From NCBI RefSeq assembly GCF_001296025.1, contig NZ_LJHV01000008.1:496001-560000 (forward strand): 64,000 bases of DNA, given 5' to 3'. The position numbers and the translations under genes are program-made. The notes under the pieces were generated by a model. The model had not been told where the DNA came from and did no database searches. It was given only the letters and a program-made list of their open reading frames with translations. The stretch's first letter is position 1. Each line of letters opens with the position of its first letter. Below are positions 26,876 through 35,168 of this stretch, piece by piece. This DNA comes from Porphyrobacter sp. AAP60 (GTDB lineage Bacteria; Pseudomonadota; Alphaproteobacteria; Sphingomonadales; Sphingomonadaceae).

Positions 26876-28441
26876 ATGGCTACTGCTGAGCTTCCGCACG
26901 GGGACAGCGCCGGGACTTTCCTCGGCCACCCCAAGGGACTGTTCGTCCTGTTTTTCGCCGAGATGTGGGAGCGCTTTTCCTATTACGGGATGCGCGCGCT
27001 ACTGATCTTCTACCTGACCAAGCATTGGCTGTTTTCCGATGGTGAGGCGGGGGTCATCTACGGCGCCTACACTGCGCTGGTCTATATCACGCCGGTTCTG
27101 GGCGGCTATCTGGCTGACAGGTATCTGGGGCAGAGAAAGGCCGTAACCTTCGGTGCGGTGCTGCTCACCTTCGGCCACTTCCTGATGGGCTTTGAAGGCA
27201 GCGGGGGGCAGGATGCCTCGGCCTTGAATGTTTTCTGGTTGGCGCTGGCTTTCATCATTGTGGGTTCTGGCTTCCTCAAGGCGAACATCTCGGTGATCGT
27301 CGGCCAGCTTTACCCGCGCACCGATGTGCGCCGCGACGGGGCTTACACGATCTTCTACATGGGCATTAACCTCGGTGCGTTCCTCGGTTCGCTGCTGTGC
27401 GGCTATCTGGGTGAGACCTATGGCTGGGCCTATGGCTTTGGCGCAGCGGGTTTCGGGATGTTGCTCGGCCTGCTGGTGTTCGTGGTGTTCAAGCCGCTGC
27501 TGCTGGGACGAGGCGAAGCACCTGCGCCGCTGAGCAAGGGCATGGAATGGGGCCTCTACGCCATCGGCGTCCTGGCTGTCGGCGTGTGCTGGTGGATGGT
27601 GCAGAACCAGTCGGTGGTCGGCACCTTCCTCGGCATCGCGGGTGTGGCGCTGCTGGCCTATGTGCTGTTCACCGCCGTGGTGAAACTCGAACCGCATGAC
27701 CGTGACCGGATCTTCGCGGCGATGTTCCTGATCATCGGCTCGATCCTGTTCTGGGCGCTGTTCGAACAGGCCGGTTCTTCGCTCAACCTTTACACCGATC
27801 GCCATGTCGATCGCTCGATCTTCGGTTTCGAAGTTCCTGCATCGGTGTTCCAGTCGGTCAATGCGGCCTATATCGTGCTGCTCGCACCTCTGTTCGCGGC
27901 GGCGTGGACATGGCTGGGCCGCCGGGGTCTGGAACCGTCGGCACCGGCCAAGTTCGGGTTGGCGCTGATGCAGCTGGGTGCCGGCTTCCTGGTGCTGGTG
28001 GCAGGTGCGGCAAGCGGGAACCTTACCCCGGTGCTGTTCATCTTCCTGATCTATCTGCTGCACACCACCGGCGAGCTGTGCCTGTCGCCGGTCGGACTTT
28101 CTGCGATGAACCGTCTTGCGCCCGCGCACATGGCATCGCTGATCATGGGGAGCTGGTTCTTTGCATCGGCCACCGGCAACTTCGTGGCGGGTCTGATTGC
28201 TGCGGCCACGGGTTCCGAGCGGGCTTCGGGCGAAGGCGCGGGCAAGCAGGTGGTGCTGGATGTCTACAACCAGATCGGCTGGATTGCGGTTGCGGTTGGC
28301 GTAGGTGTGCTGGTGATCAGCCCGCTGATCAAGAAGCTGATGCATCTCGATACGCTAAAGGATGATGATCTTGCGGGCGATGCCGAACTGGCCGAGCCGC
28401 AGGCTGCGGGTATCCGTCCGGCCACCCGTCCGGCGGAATAG
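26876..28441 (+). CDS. POT/PTR2 family peptide:proton symporter
   Basis: 521 residues from the ATG at 26876, with AGAAGGG about 13 bases upstream. The family signature ExxERFxYYG reads EMWERFSYYGMRALL. PTR2 motif 1 is ITPVLGGYLADRYLGQRKAV and motif 2 DGAYTIFYMGINLGAF. About twelve to fourteen membrane segments are visible, ending before residue 505 with a charged tail. POT proteins import di- and tripeptides with protons. Together with the secreted amidohydrolase operon behind it and the M28 peptidase elsewhere, this suits peptide scavenging. It is divergent from the GntR regulator. Confidence 0.93.
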   Translation: MATAELPHGDSAGTFLGHPKGLFVLFFAEMWERFSYYGMRALLIFYLTKHWLFSDGEAGVIYGAYTALVYITPVLGGYLADRYLGQRKAVTFGAVLLTFGHFLMGFEGSGGQDASALNVFWLALAFIIVGSGFLKANISVIVGQLYPRTDVRRDGAYTIFYMGINLGAFLGSLLCGYLGETYGWAYGFGAAGFGMLLGLLVFVVFKPLLLGRGEAPAPLSKGMEWGLYAIGVLAVGVCWWMVQNQSVVGTFLGIAGVALLAYVLFTAVVKLEPHDRDRIFAAMFLIIGSILFWALFEQAGSSLNLYTDRHVDRSIFGFEVPASVFQSVNAAYIVLLAPLFAAAWTWLGRRGLEPSAPAKFGLALMQLGAGFLVLVAGAASGNLTPVLFIFLIYLLHTTGELCLSPVGLSAMNRLAPAHMASLIMGSWFFASATGNFVAGLIAAATGSERASGEGAGKQVVLDVYNQIGWIAVAVGVGVLVISPLIKKLMHLDTLKDDDLAGDAELAEPQAAGIRPATRPAE

Positions 28442-28478
28442 ACCAAGCGGACACTCGTATCGTCCAAACGTATAGACA

Positions 28479-28524
28479 CCCTTCGGATTTCCCGTCACAC
28501 CTTGCGGCACGGAAATCCGAAGGG
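28479..28524 (+). promoter_or_regulatory. Hairpin masking the ribosome-binding site of the amidohydrolase operon
   Basis: A perfect 14-base inverted repeat pairs 28479-28492 with 28511-28524 around an 18-base loop. The right arm contains most of the Shine-Dalgarno GAAGGGG (28519-28525) that serves the ATG at 28532. When folded, the ribosome-binding site is base-paired. No T-tract follows, so simple termination of the transporter transcript is less likely. Confidence 0.6.
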
Positions 28525-28531
28525 GCTATCG

Positions 28532-29953
28532 ATGCTTTCAGAATACACGCTGCGGGCGCGCATGGGCGCGCTTGCCACTTTGGCCAGTGCTTTTGCGCTC
28601 TCGGCCTGCGCCACCACTGGCACGGCGGGCGATACCGCCAGCGCCTCTGACAGCAAGGCCAAGACCTTCGCCGCCAGGAGCGAAAGCGAAGGCGTCTTCC
28701 CCTCGACCTACAAAGCCTACCCCAACATCGCCACCGCGATCCGCGGCGCGACCATCTATGATGGCAAGGGCGGCAGGATCGAAAACGGCGTGGTTTTCAT
28801 GTCGGGCGGCAAGATTACTTCGGTGGGCGGGCCTGACACCCCGATCCCCGCTGATATCGCGGTGTTCGATGGCACCGGCAAGTTCGTCACCCCCGGCATC
28901 ATCGACATTCACTCGCACCTTGGCGATTACCCTTCGCCCGGCGTGCAGGCACACTCGGACGGGAATGAGGCGACCTCGCCCACCACGCCCGAGGTTTGGG
29001 CTGAGCATTCGGTCTGGCCGCAAGACCCCGGTTTCAGCCGCGCCATGGCCAATGGCGGGATCACGGCACTGCAGATCCTGCCCGGATCGGCCAACCTGAT
29101 GGGCGGACGCTCGGTCACGCTCAAGAACGTGCCCGGCCGCACCGTGCAGCAGATGAAGTTTCCCGGCGCGCCTTACGGCATGAAGATGGCCTGCGGTGAA
29201 AACCCCAAGCGGGTTTATGGCGGGCGCGGGCGGATGCCTTCGACGCGGATGGGCAATTTTGCCGTCAACCGTGAAACATGGCTCGACGCGATCGATTACG
29301 CCAACAACGACAAGGCGAAGCGCGATCTCGGCAAGGAAACGCTGGTCGGCGTGCTGAAGGGCGAAATCCTGATCCACAACCACTGCTACCGCGCCGATGA
29401 AATGGCGCTGGTGCTCGATATGGCCAAGGAGATGGGCTACAAGGTCAGCGCCTTCCATCACGCGGTCGAAGCCTACAAGATCGGCGATCTGCTGCGCGAA
29501 AACGACGTGTGCAGCGCGATCTGGGCCGATTGGTACGGCTTCAAGATGGAAAGCTATGACGGCATTCTGGAAAACGCCGCCTTCCTGCAACGTGAAGGTG
29601 CCTGCGTGGTGATCCATTCGGATGACGCGAACGATATCCAGCGCCTCAATCAGGAAGCGCGCAAGGCGCAGAAGGCGGGCCTTCGCCTCGGCATCGACAT
29701 CCCCGATGCGACCGTGATCCAGTGGATCACCTACAACGCTGCCAAGGCGATGGGGATCGAGGACATGACCGGCAGCCTCGAGGTCGGCAAGATGGCCGAT
29801 GTGGTACTGTGGAACGGCGATCCGCTGAGCGTTTATACCCGGCCCGAAAAGGTCTGGATCGACGGCGCGCTGATGTTCGATGCGATGAACCCCAAGACAA
29901 GGCCGGTGAGCGATTTCGAGCTTGGCCAGCCCGGTGAAGGAGATGTGAAGTGA
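28532..29953 (+). CDS. Amidohydrolase family lipoprotein, catalytic type
   Basis: 473 residues from the ATG at 28532 (GAAGGGG 6 bases upstream). Lipobox ALSAC gives a lipidated Cys near residue 25. The amidohydrolase TIM barrel keeps its metal ligands: TPGIIDIHSHLGDY (HxH), GEILIHNHCYRADEM, VSAFHHAVEAY and VIHSDDAND. The family, near imidazolonepropionase-like and prolidase-like amidohydrolases, hydrolyses C-N bonds in cyclic amides or dipeptides; the substrate is unknown. The next gene overlaps by GTGA and encodes a paralogue lacking these ligands, so the two proteins are probably made together and may form a complex. Confidence 0.88.
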   Translation: MLSEYTLRARMGALATLASAFALSACATTGTAGDTASASDSKAKTFAARSESEGVFPSTYKAYPNIATAIRGATIYDGKGGRIENGVVFMSGGKITSVGGPDTPIPADIAVFDGTGKFVTPGIIDIHSHLGDYPSPGVQAHSDGNEATSPTTPEVWAEHSVWPQDPGFSRAMANGGITALQILPGSANLMGGRSVTLKNVPGRTVQQMKFPGAPYGMKMACGENPKRVYGGRGRMPSTRMGNFAVNRETWLDAIDYANNDKAKRDLGKETLVGVLKGEILIHNHCYRADEMALVLDMAKEMGYKVSAFHHAVEAYKIGDLLRENDVCSAIWADWYGFKMESYDGILENAAFLQREGACVVIHSDDANDIQRLNQEARKAQKAGLRLGIDIPDATVIQWITYNAAKAMGIEDMTGSLEVGKMADVVLWNGDPLSVYTRPEKVWIDGALMFDAMNPKTRPVSDFELGQPGEGDVK

Positions 29954-31269
29954 AGCGGATCCTTCAACTTGCGGTATGCGCGACAGCCCTCATCGCCGCC
30001 AACCCTGCCTTTGCGCAGGACGTGGTGATCGCCAATGCTCGTCTCGTGATCGGCGACGGTTCTGCCCCGATCGAAGGCGGAGTGGTCATCGTCGATGATG
30101 GCAAGGTGGTGTTTGCAGGCAAGCCTGCTCCCGGCCAGCGCTTCGAGACCGACATCGTGATCGATGCGGGCGGCGCGTGGGTCACACCCGGCCTGTTCGC
30201 GACCGTCACCACGCTTGGTCTGGCCGATGTGTCGGCAGTGGGCGAATCGAACGATATCACCGCGCGCGGATCGCCGTTCAGCGCTTCGCTCGATGCTTCG
30301 ACAGCGATCAACCCGACCTCGCAGCACATCCTCGTCCACCGCGCCGCCGGAATCACCCGCGCCGCGACCACAACGATGCCTTCGGGCTCGATCTTCGCAG
30401 GCCAGGGCGCGATCATCGATCTGGATGGTGACAGCCGCCCGGTGATGCAGGCGCGCGCTTTCCAGATGATCAATCTGGGCGAAGGCGGGGCCGATCTGGC
30501 AGGTGGCAGCCGCGTTGCTGCCCACGTGCTGCTGCGTTCTGCCCTGCGCGAGGCGCAGGCGCTGTCCGGCAAAAGCGGCATTCCGCAGACCACCGAAATC
30601 GCCAAGGGTGATGACGTGCTGCTCAGCCGCTTCGATGCCGAAGCGCTGGTGCCGGTGGTGACAGGGCAGCAGAAGCTGTATGTCGCCGCCGATCGCATGG
30701 CCGATATCCGCGCTGTGCTGGCACTGAAATCGGAGTTTCCGCGGCTCGATCTGGTGCTGGTCGGCGCGACCGAGGGATGGCTGGTCGCGAATGACATCGC
30801 CGCTGCGGGCGTTCCGGTGATCGCCAACGGTCTGATCGACCTGCCCGAAACCTTCGAACAGCTCGGTGCAACCCAAAGCAATGCCGGAAGGCTTGCGCAG
30901 GCCGGCGTCAAGGTTGCGATCAACGCTGCGACCATGCAGGATCCGCGCCGCTTGCAGCAGGTGGCGGGCAACCTTGTGGCGCTGACCCGCGTGCCGGGCG
31001 CTGCCGGGATGGACTGGGGCAAGGCCTTTGCCGCCATCAGCTCCGTCCCAGCTGACATCAGCGGCATGGGCGGCAAGGCCGGCGTGCTGAAGGCAGGCGC
31101 GCTGGGCGATGTGGTCATGTGGGATGGCGACCCGCTCGAAGTCGGTTCGGTGCCGACGCGGGTCTTTATCGGCGGGGTCGAACAGGATCTCACCAACCAC
31201 CAGACCCGCCTGCGCGATCGTTACAAGACGCTCGATGAAAGCGCGCGTCCCAAGGCTTACGACTGGTAA
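29950..31269 (+). CDS. Amidohydrolase-like protein lacking the metal-binding residues, secreted
   Basis: 439 residues from the GTG at 29950 inside a GTGA overlap. Signal peptide cleavage is expected after ANPAFAQ near residue 24. The fold is recognisable (DVVIANARLVIGDGSAPIEGG at the start; AGALGDVVMWDGDPLEVGS at the end). However, the HxH site reads TPGLFATVTTLGL, the second His region reads QKLYVAADRMADI, and the third LVLVGATEGWLV, so the usual metal ligands are missing. It is therefore probably a non-catalytic partner of the enzyme encoded just upstream. An FKBP isomerase gene follows in a TAATG overlap. Confidence 0.82.
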   Translation: MKRILQLAVCATALIAANPAFAQDVVIANARLVIGDGSAPIEGGVVIVDDGKVVFAGKPAPGQRFETDIVIDAGGAWVTPGLFATVTTLGLADVSAVGESNDITARGSPFSASLDASTAINPTSQHILVHRAAGITRAATTTMPSGSIFAGQGAIIDLDGDSRPVMQARAFQMINLGEGGADLAGGSRVAAHVLLRSALREAQALSGKSGIPQTTEIAKGDDVLLSRFDAEALVPVVTGQQKLYVAADRMADIRAVLALKSEFPRLDLVLVGATEGWLVANDIAAAGVPVIANGLIDLPETFEQLGATQSNAGRLAQAGVKVAINAATMQDPRRLQQVAGNLVALTRVPGAAGMDWGKAFAAISSVPADISGMGGKAGVLKAGALGDVVMWDGDPLEVGSVPTRVFIGGVEQDLTNHQTRLRDRYKTLDESARPKAYDW

Positions 31270-31781
31270 TGCGCGTGTCGAACAGGGCGGTTGCCGCCGC
31301 ATTGGCCAGCGCGCTGCTGATTGCCGCTCCACCCGTTCTCGCGCAGGACGGGGAGAGCGACGATGCAGCCCAGGGTAATGCGCAAGACCCTGCGTGGCAC
31401 GCGCAGCAGCAGATCTATCTGCTGGGCCTGACCGCCGCAGACGGCTGGCATTTCGTCGATGGCGGGGTGCGCTGGCGCTGGCTCACCTATCGTGCGTCGG
31501 ACCGCAAGCCGACCGTCGCTGACGAGGTCACCGTCCATTACGAAGGCCGCCTGCTTGATGGCACGGTGTTCGACAGTTCCTACGCGCGCGGCGAGCCTGC
31601 AACCTTCCCGCTTTCGCGGCTGGTGAGGGGGTGGCAGCTCGCCATCCCGCAGATGGGCGTGGGCGAGACCATCGAAATCGCGATCCCCGCAGACCTCGCT
31701 TACGGCCCGGTCGGGCGCGGGCCGATTCCGGGCAATGCGACGCTGGTTTTCAAGGTGGAACTGATCGGGATCGCAGACTAG
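31269..31781 (+). CDS. FKBP-type peptidyl-prolyl isomerase, secreted
   Basis: 170 residues. Signal peptide MRVSNRAVAAALASALLIAA ends near PPVLAQ. The C-terminal FKBP domain shows DEVTVHYEGRLLDGTVFDSS, FPLSRLVRGWQLAIPQMGVG and AYGPVGRGPIPGNATLVFKV, which are the standard active-site segments. It catalyses cis/trans isomerisation of prolyl bonds in the periplasm. The ATG overlaps the preceding TAA, so it is co-translated with the amidohydrolase pair and may assist their folding. Confidence 0.93.
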   Translation: MRVSNRAVAAALASALLIAAPPVLAQDGESDDAAQGNAQDPAWHAQQQIYLLGLTAADGWHFVDGGVRWRWLTYRASDRKPTVADEVTVHYEGRLLDGTVFDSSYARGEPATFPLSRLVRGWQLAIPQMGVGETIEIAIPADLAYGPVGRGPIPGNATLVFKVELIGIAD

Positions 31782-31810
31782 GTTCGGCCAGCCCGGGGGA
31801 GGGGCGGGAC

Positions 31811-32485
31811 ATGAACGAAACTTTATGGATTCTGGTTGCGGCGAATATCGCCTTTGTCGGCACGCATTTCGCCATGTCGCACCCCTTGCGGGCGCCGCTG
31901 GTGAAGGCCTTGGGCGCGGGCGGGTTTCAGGCGGCCTATACGCTGGTCAGCTTTGCCACGCTGGCGTGGGTCTATTTCGCCTTCAAGGCCGCCCCGCCTG
32001 CCGATTTGCCGGGTTCGGGAGAAATCGGGTGGATCATTGCCACTTTGTTGACCCTGCCCGCAATGATCCTGCTGGCAGGATCGCTGATCGGCAATCCGGC
32101 GCTGCCGACACCCATGGCCGAAGCGCAGGCGCGGGCCGAACCCGGCGGCGTGTTTCTTGTCACTCGCCACCCGATGATGTGGGGGATCGGCCTGTGGGCA
32201 CTATCGCATATCGTCCTGTGGTGGAGCACCCGCACGCTGGTGCTTGCGCTGGCGATGGGTTTTCTGGCGCTGGTCGGCGCGCATATGCAGGATCGCAAGA
32301 AGGCGGCGCTGATGGGCGATGCCTGGGCCGAATGGTCTGCCAAGACCAGTTACTGGCCGCGTTGGGGCAAGCTCTTCAGCGTGGGCGCTGTGCCGCTGAT
32401 AGTGGGACTGGCGCTGTTCGCGGGCTTCAGCTGGCTCCACCTGTGGCTGGCGGGGATTCCGGCGGGCGTGCTGCGCTGGCTTTAA
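31811..32485 (+). CDS. NnrU family membrane protein
   Basis: 224 residues from the ATG at 31811. Six hydrophobic segments are visible. The conserved portion reads FVGTHFAMSHPLRAPLV near the start and VTRHPMMWGIGLWALSHIV in the centre, as in NnrU proteins and isoprenylcysteine methyltransferase-like folds, followed by WAEWSAKTSYWPRW. NnrU was named for association with nitrite/NO reduction, but many members lie outside denitrification clusters, as here. Molecular function unknown. It is 29 bases downstream of the FKBP gene and overlaps the convergent hydrolase by 4 bases. Confidence 0.88.
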   Translation: MNETLWILVAANIAFVGTHFAMSHPLRAPLVKALGAGGFQAAYTLVSFATLAWVYFAFKAAPPADLPGSGEIGWIIATLLTLPAMILLAGSLIGNPALPTPMAEAQARAEPGGVFLVTRHPMMWGIGLWALSHIVLWWSTRTLVLALAMGFLALVGAHMQDRKKAALMGDAWAEWSAKTSYWPRWGKLFSVGAVPLIVGLALFAGFSWLHLWLAGIPAGVLRWL

Positions 32486-33276
32486 AGGCCCTGCGCTGAC
32501 AGCCACGCCAATTGCGCGGCCTGAACGGCGGGGTCGAGCGAGATCATGTGATCGGCCCCCGGAACAGCGCGGAATGTCGCGCCCGGTGTCGCTTCGGCCA
32601 GCTGTTGGCCGAGGTCAAAAGGCACGACGGAATCAGCCGTGCCGTGGACAATCAGCACTGGTGTAGCCAGCGCGGGCAGTTTCGCCCGGTTGTCGAACCG
32701 GTCGCGCACCAGCCAGCGGGCAGGCACAAAAGGCATCGCGTGGGCGGCGGCATCGGGCACCGAAGTAAACGGCGCGAGCAGGATCAGCGCGGCGGGCGAA
32801 ACCTGGCGTGCCATTTCGGTCGCGGTGCCGGTGCCGAGCGAATGGCCGACGATGATCGTTTGCGCGGGCGTGATGTTCCGGGCGGCAAGGAATGCCATCG
32901 CCGCGTGCCCGTCCCGATAGAGGCCCTGTTCCGAAGGCGCGCCCGGATTGCCGCCATATCCGCGATATTCCACCAGCAGCACGCCATATCCGCGCGCCGC
33001 ATACCCTTGCGTTTCCTGCGCCGCCAGCGCCAGTGATCCGCCGTTGCCGTGGAAATAGGCGATGGTGGGCCTGCCCGCGTCAGGCTCGCGCCAGTGCGCC
33101 TGCAAGGCGAGGTCGTCTGTCGTGGTCAGCGTGGCCGTTGCAAAGCCCGGTGCGGGGTCGTGAAATTGCTGCGGCGCAGGATAGATCAGGCTGCGCTGCG
33201 CGAAAAACAGCGCCGCCACTATGGCGAGATAGGCGATCACAGCCCCGATCAGCAGGCGCCGGGCGAGTTTTGCCAC
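32482..33276 (-). CDS. Membrane-anchored alpha/beta hydrolase (BEM46/ABHD17-like)
   Basis: 264 residues. An N-terminal membrane segment (LLIGAVIAYLAIVAALFF) anchors the protein. The hydrolase domain shows YFHGNGGSLALAA (oxyanion region), LLVEYRGYGGNPG, the nucleophile elbow IVGHSLGTGTATEMA, VLIVHGTADSVVPF (acid) and VPGADHMISLDP with the catalytic His. This set is typical of the BEM46/ABHD13/ABHD17 group of serine hydrolases. Substrate unknown. It begins 4 bases after the enoyl-CoA hydratase stop. Confidence 0.88.
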   Translation of the reverse strand: MAKLARRLLIGAVIAYLAIVAALFFAQRSLIYPAPQQFHDPAPGFATATLTTTDDLALQAHWREPDAGRPTIAYFHGNGGSLALAAQETQGYAARGYGVLLVEYRGYGGNPGAPSEQGLYRDGHAAMAFLAARNITPAQTIIVGHSLGTGTATEMARQVSPAALILLAPFTSVPDAAAHAMPFVPARWLVRDRFDNRAKLPALATPVLIVHGTADSVVPFDLGQQLAEATPGATFRAVPGADHMISLDPAVQAAQLAWLSAQGL

Positions 33277-33280
33277 CCGC

Positions 33281-34078
33281 CTATTCGCCAGTGAACACCG
33301 CGGCGCGCTTCTCGATCAATGCCGCCACCCCTTCGGCATGATCGGCGGTGGTGTGCATCATTGCCTGCGTGTTCGCGGCGAGTTCCAGCGCGGTGTCGTA
33401 ACTGGTCTGCTGGCCTTGCCGCAGCAGGTTCTTGGTGTGGCGCAGCGAGTGCGGGGGCAGAAGGGCGATCTTCGCCGCCAGCGCGCGGGCTTCGACCATC
33501 AGCGCGTCTGCTGCAACTACGCGGCTGACGAGGCCCCAGTCTTTCGCGGTGGCGGCGTCGATCACATCGCCGGTGTAGAACAGTTCTGCCGCGCGGCTCA
33601 TCCCGATCACGCGGGGGAGGATCCATGTCCCGCCATCGCCGGGGATGATGCCGAGTTTGAGGAAGGTCACGCCGAACTTCGCGGCTTCGGAAGCGATGCG
33701 GATATCGGCAAGGCAGGCGACATCGCAGCCCAGCCCGATTGCCGGGCCGTTGACCGCCGCGATCACGGGGACGCGCAGACCATATAATGCACGCAGCATC
33801 TGGTGGATATTGTCGCGGTAACCGTCAGAAATGGCAGGCGTGGTGCCGCCGAAAGTGCCGGTCTTGTCGCGCATCGCCTTGATATCGCCGCCCGCGCTGA
33901 AGGCCCGGCCCGCACCGGTCAGGATCACCACCCGGCATTCCATGTCGCGGTTGATCGCATTGGCGACCGCCACGAACTCGTCCCCGTCGCCCGGCGCGCC
34001 GAGCGGGTTCATGCTCTCCGCCCGGTTCAGCGTAAGGATGGTGACGGGGCCTTCGCGGGTGACTTCAATCAATGACAT
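33281..34078 (-). CDS. Enoyl-CoA hydratase/isomerase (crotonase family)
   Basis: 265 residues, standard crotonase length. The oxyanion-hole segments are AFSAGGDIKAMRDK near residue 60 and GPAIGLGCDVACLADIRIA near residue 110. The following region KLGIIPGDGGTWILPRVIG matches the trimer interface typical of family members. Gly-rich and Asp-containing PGDGG sits where many hydratases keep one of their catalytic Glu residues, so the exact reaction (hydratase or isomerase) is open. It probably acts in fatty-acid or aromatic-acid oxidation. It is followed by the alpha/beta hydrolase gene. Confidence 0.92.
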   Translation of the reverse strand: MSLIEVTREGPVTILTLNRAESMNPLGAPGDGDEFVAVANAINRDMECRVVILTGAGRAFSAGGDIKAMRDKTGTFGGTTPAISDGYRDNIHQMLRALYGLRVPVIAAVNGPAIGLGCDVACLADIRIASEAAKFGVTFLKLGIIPGDGGTWILPRVIGMSRAAELFYTGDVIDAATAKDWGLVSRVVAADALMVEARALAAKIALLPPHSLRHTKNLLRQGQQTSYDTALELAANTQAMMHTTADHAEGVAALIEKRAAVFTGE

Positions 34079-34199
34079 GGGAAACCTTGCACATTTGCGA
34101 TTAAGACTTCACGCTGCGTATAGGTGGGGTAAGGCAAGGGCAAGGCTGACAGCCTGACCTGACCGCTATTGATAGGGGGCTTGATCGCGGAGAACCGTT

Positions 34200-35168
34200 T
34201 TGCCGACCCTTTCATTGCTTGCTGCCTCCCCTCCGCTTTTGAGCGCCGTGCTGTCCGTCACTTCGCCGCTGCCTCCGCCAGGCCCTGCTGATGCCCTTCC
34301 CCTCGCGCCGATGGTGTGGAGCCTCACGCCGCAAGATGCTGGCGTGCAAGGCACTCTTCCGGAAGAAGGCCCGCCCGAGGGCGAAGAGGGCAACGAAATC
34401 ATCATCGAGGGCAGCTATGGTCCGCCCGCCAGTGATCCGGCCGAGCAGATCAATGCCGAAAGCTACCGCCTTACCCAGGCGATGGATAATGTGCTGATCG
34501 AGCCGCTGGCCTATGCCTATCGCGATGGCCTGCCCGAACCGATCCGCGATGGCTTGGGCAATGTGGTGCGCAACCTTGGCGAGCCCAGCAATGCGCTCAA
34601 TTATCTGCTGCAAGGCAAGGTCGGCAAGGCGTTCGAGACGCTAGGGCGGCTGGCGATCAATTCGACGCTGGGGATCGGCGGGCTGATCGATATCGCCGAA
34701 AAGCCGGGGATCGGGCTGCCTTACCGCCGCAACGGCTTTGCCGACACTTTCGGATATTATGGCGTAGGGGCAGGCCCCTATCTGTTTCTGCCGGTGACGG
34801 GGCCGACCAGCTTGCGCGATTTTATCGGCAACACGCTCGATCAGTCGCTGCTGCCATTTGCGCTGGGCAAGCCATTCAATAAGCCCGAATATGCGGTGAC
34901 CTATTTCGTGGTCAACGGGCTCGACCAGCGGCTGGCGTTCGATGCCGAACTGGCGGAGATCGAGGCGTCCGACGATCCCTACGGAATGCGGCGCGATACC
35001 TATCTCGAACGGCGGCGGCGCGAGATTGCGGCGCTGAAGGGCGAACCGATGGACGCGCCTGAAGACGCTGACGAAGCCGCTCCTGCGCAGGATATACCCC
35101 CGCTCAGCCGCCTTTCGCTGCCCGAACGGTTGCAAATCGCCGCCGGAACAGTGCCCGAAAGCCGTTAG
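34200..35168 (+). CDS. mlaA: MlaA/VacJ family outer-membrane lipid asymmetry protein, without lipobox
   Basis: 322 residues from a TTG at 34200, supported by GGAG 7 bases upstream. MlaA hallmarks are visible: [57 protein letters not shown] and [19 protein letters not shown]. MlaA removes misplaced phospholipids from the outer leaflet of the outer membrane. Unusually, the protein has no cysteine at all, so it cannot be a classical lipoprotein; a signal-like N-terminus remains. A 75-residue acidic, Pro-rich linker precedes the domain. The other Mla genes are not in the window. It overlaps convergent dxs by 4 bases. Confidence 0.88.
   Translation: MPTLSLLAASPPLLSAVLSVTSPLPPPGPADALPLAPMVWSLTPQDAGVQGTLPEEGPPEGEEGNEIIIEGSYGPPASDPAEQINAESYRLTQAMDNVLIEPLAYAYRDGLPEPIRDGLGNVVRNLGEPSNALNYLLQGKVGKAFETLGRLAINSTLGIGGLIDIAEKPGIGLPYRRNGFADTFGYYGVGAGPYLFLPVTGPTSLRDFIGNTLDQSLLPFALGKPFNKPEYAVTYFVVNGLDQRLAFDAELAEIEASDDPYGMRRDTYLERRRREIAALKGEPMDAPEDADEAAPAQDIPPLSRLSLPERLQIAAGTVPESR

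Noticed and set aside
28479..28524. Terminator of the POT transporter gene
   Set aside because: The stem is strong but is not followed by T residues, and its right arm holds the next ribosome-binding site. Partial termination cannot be excluded.
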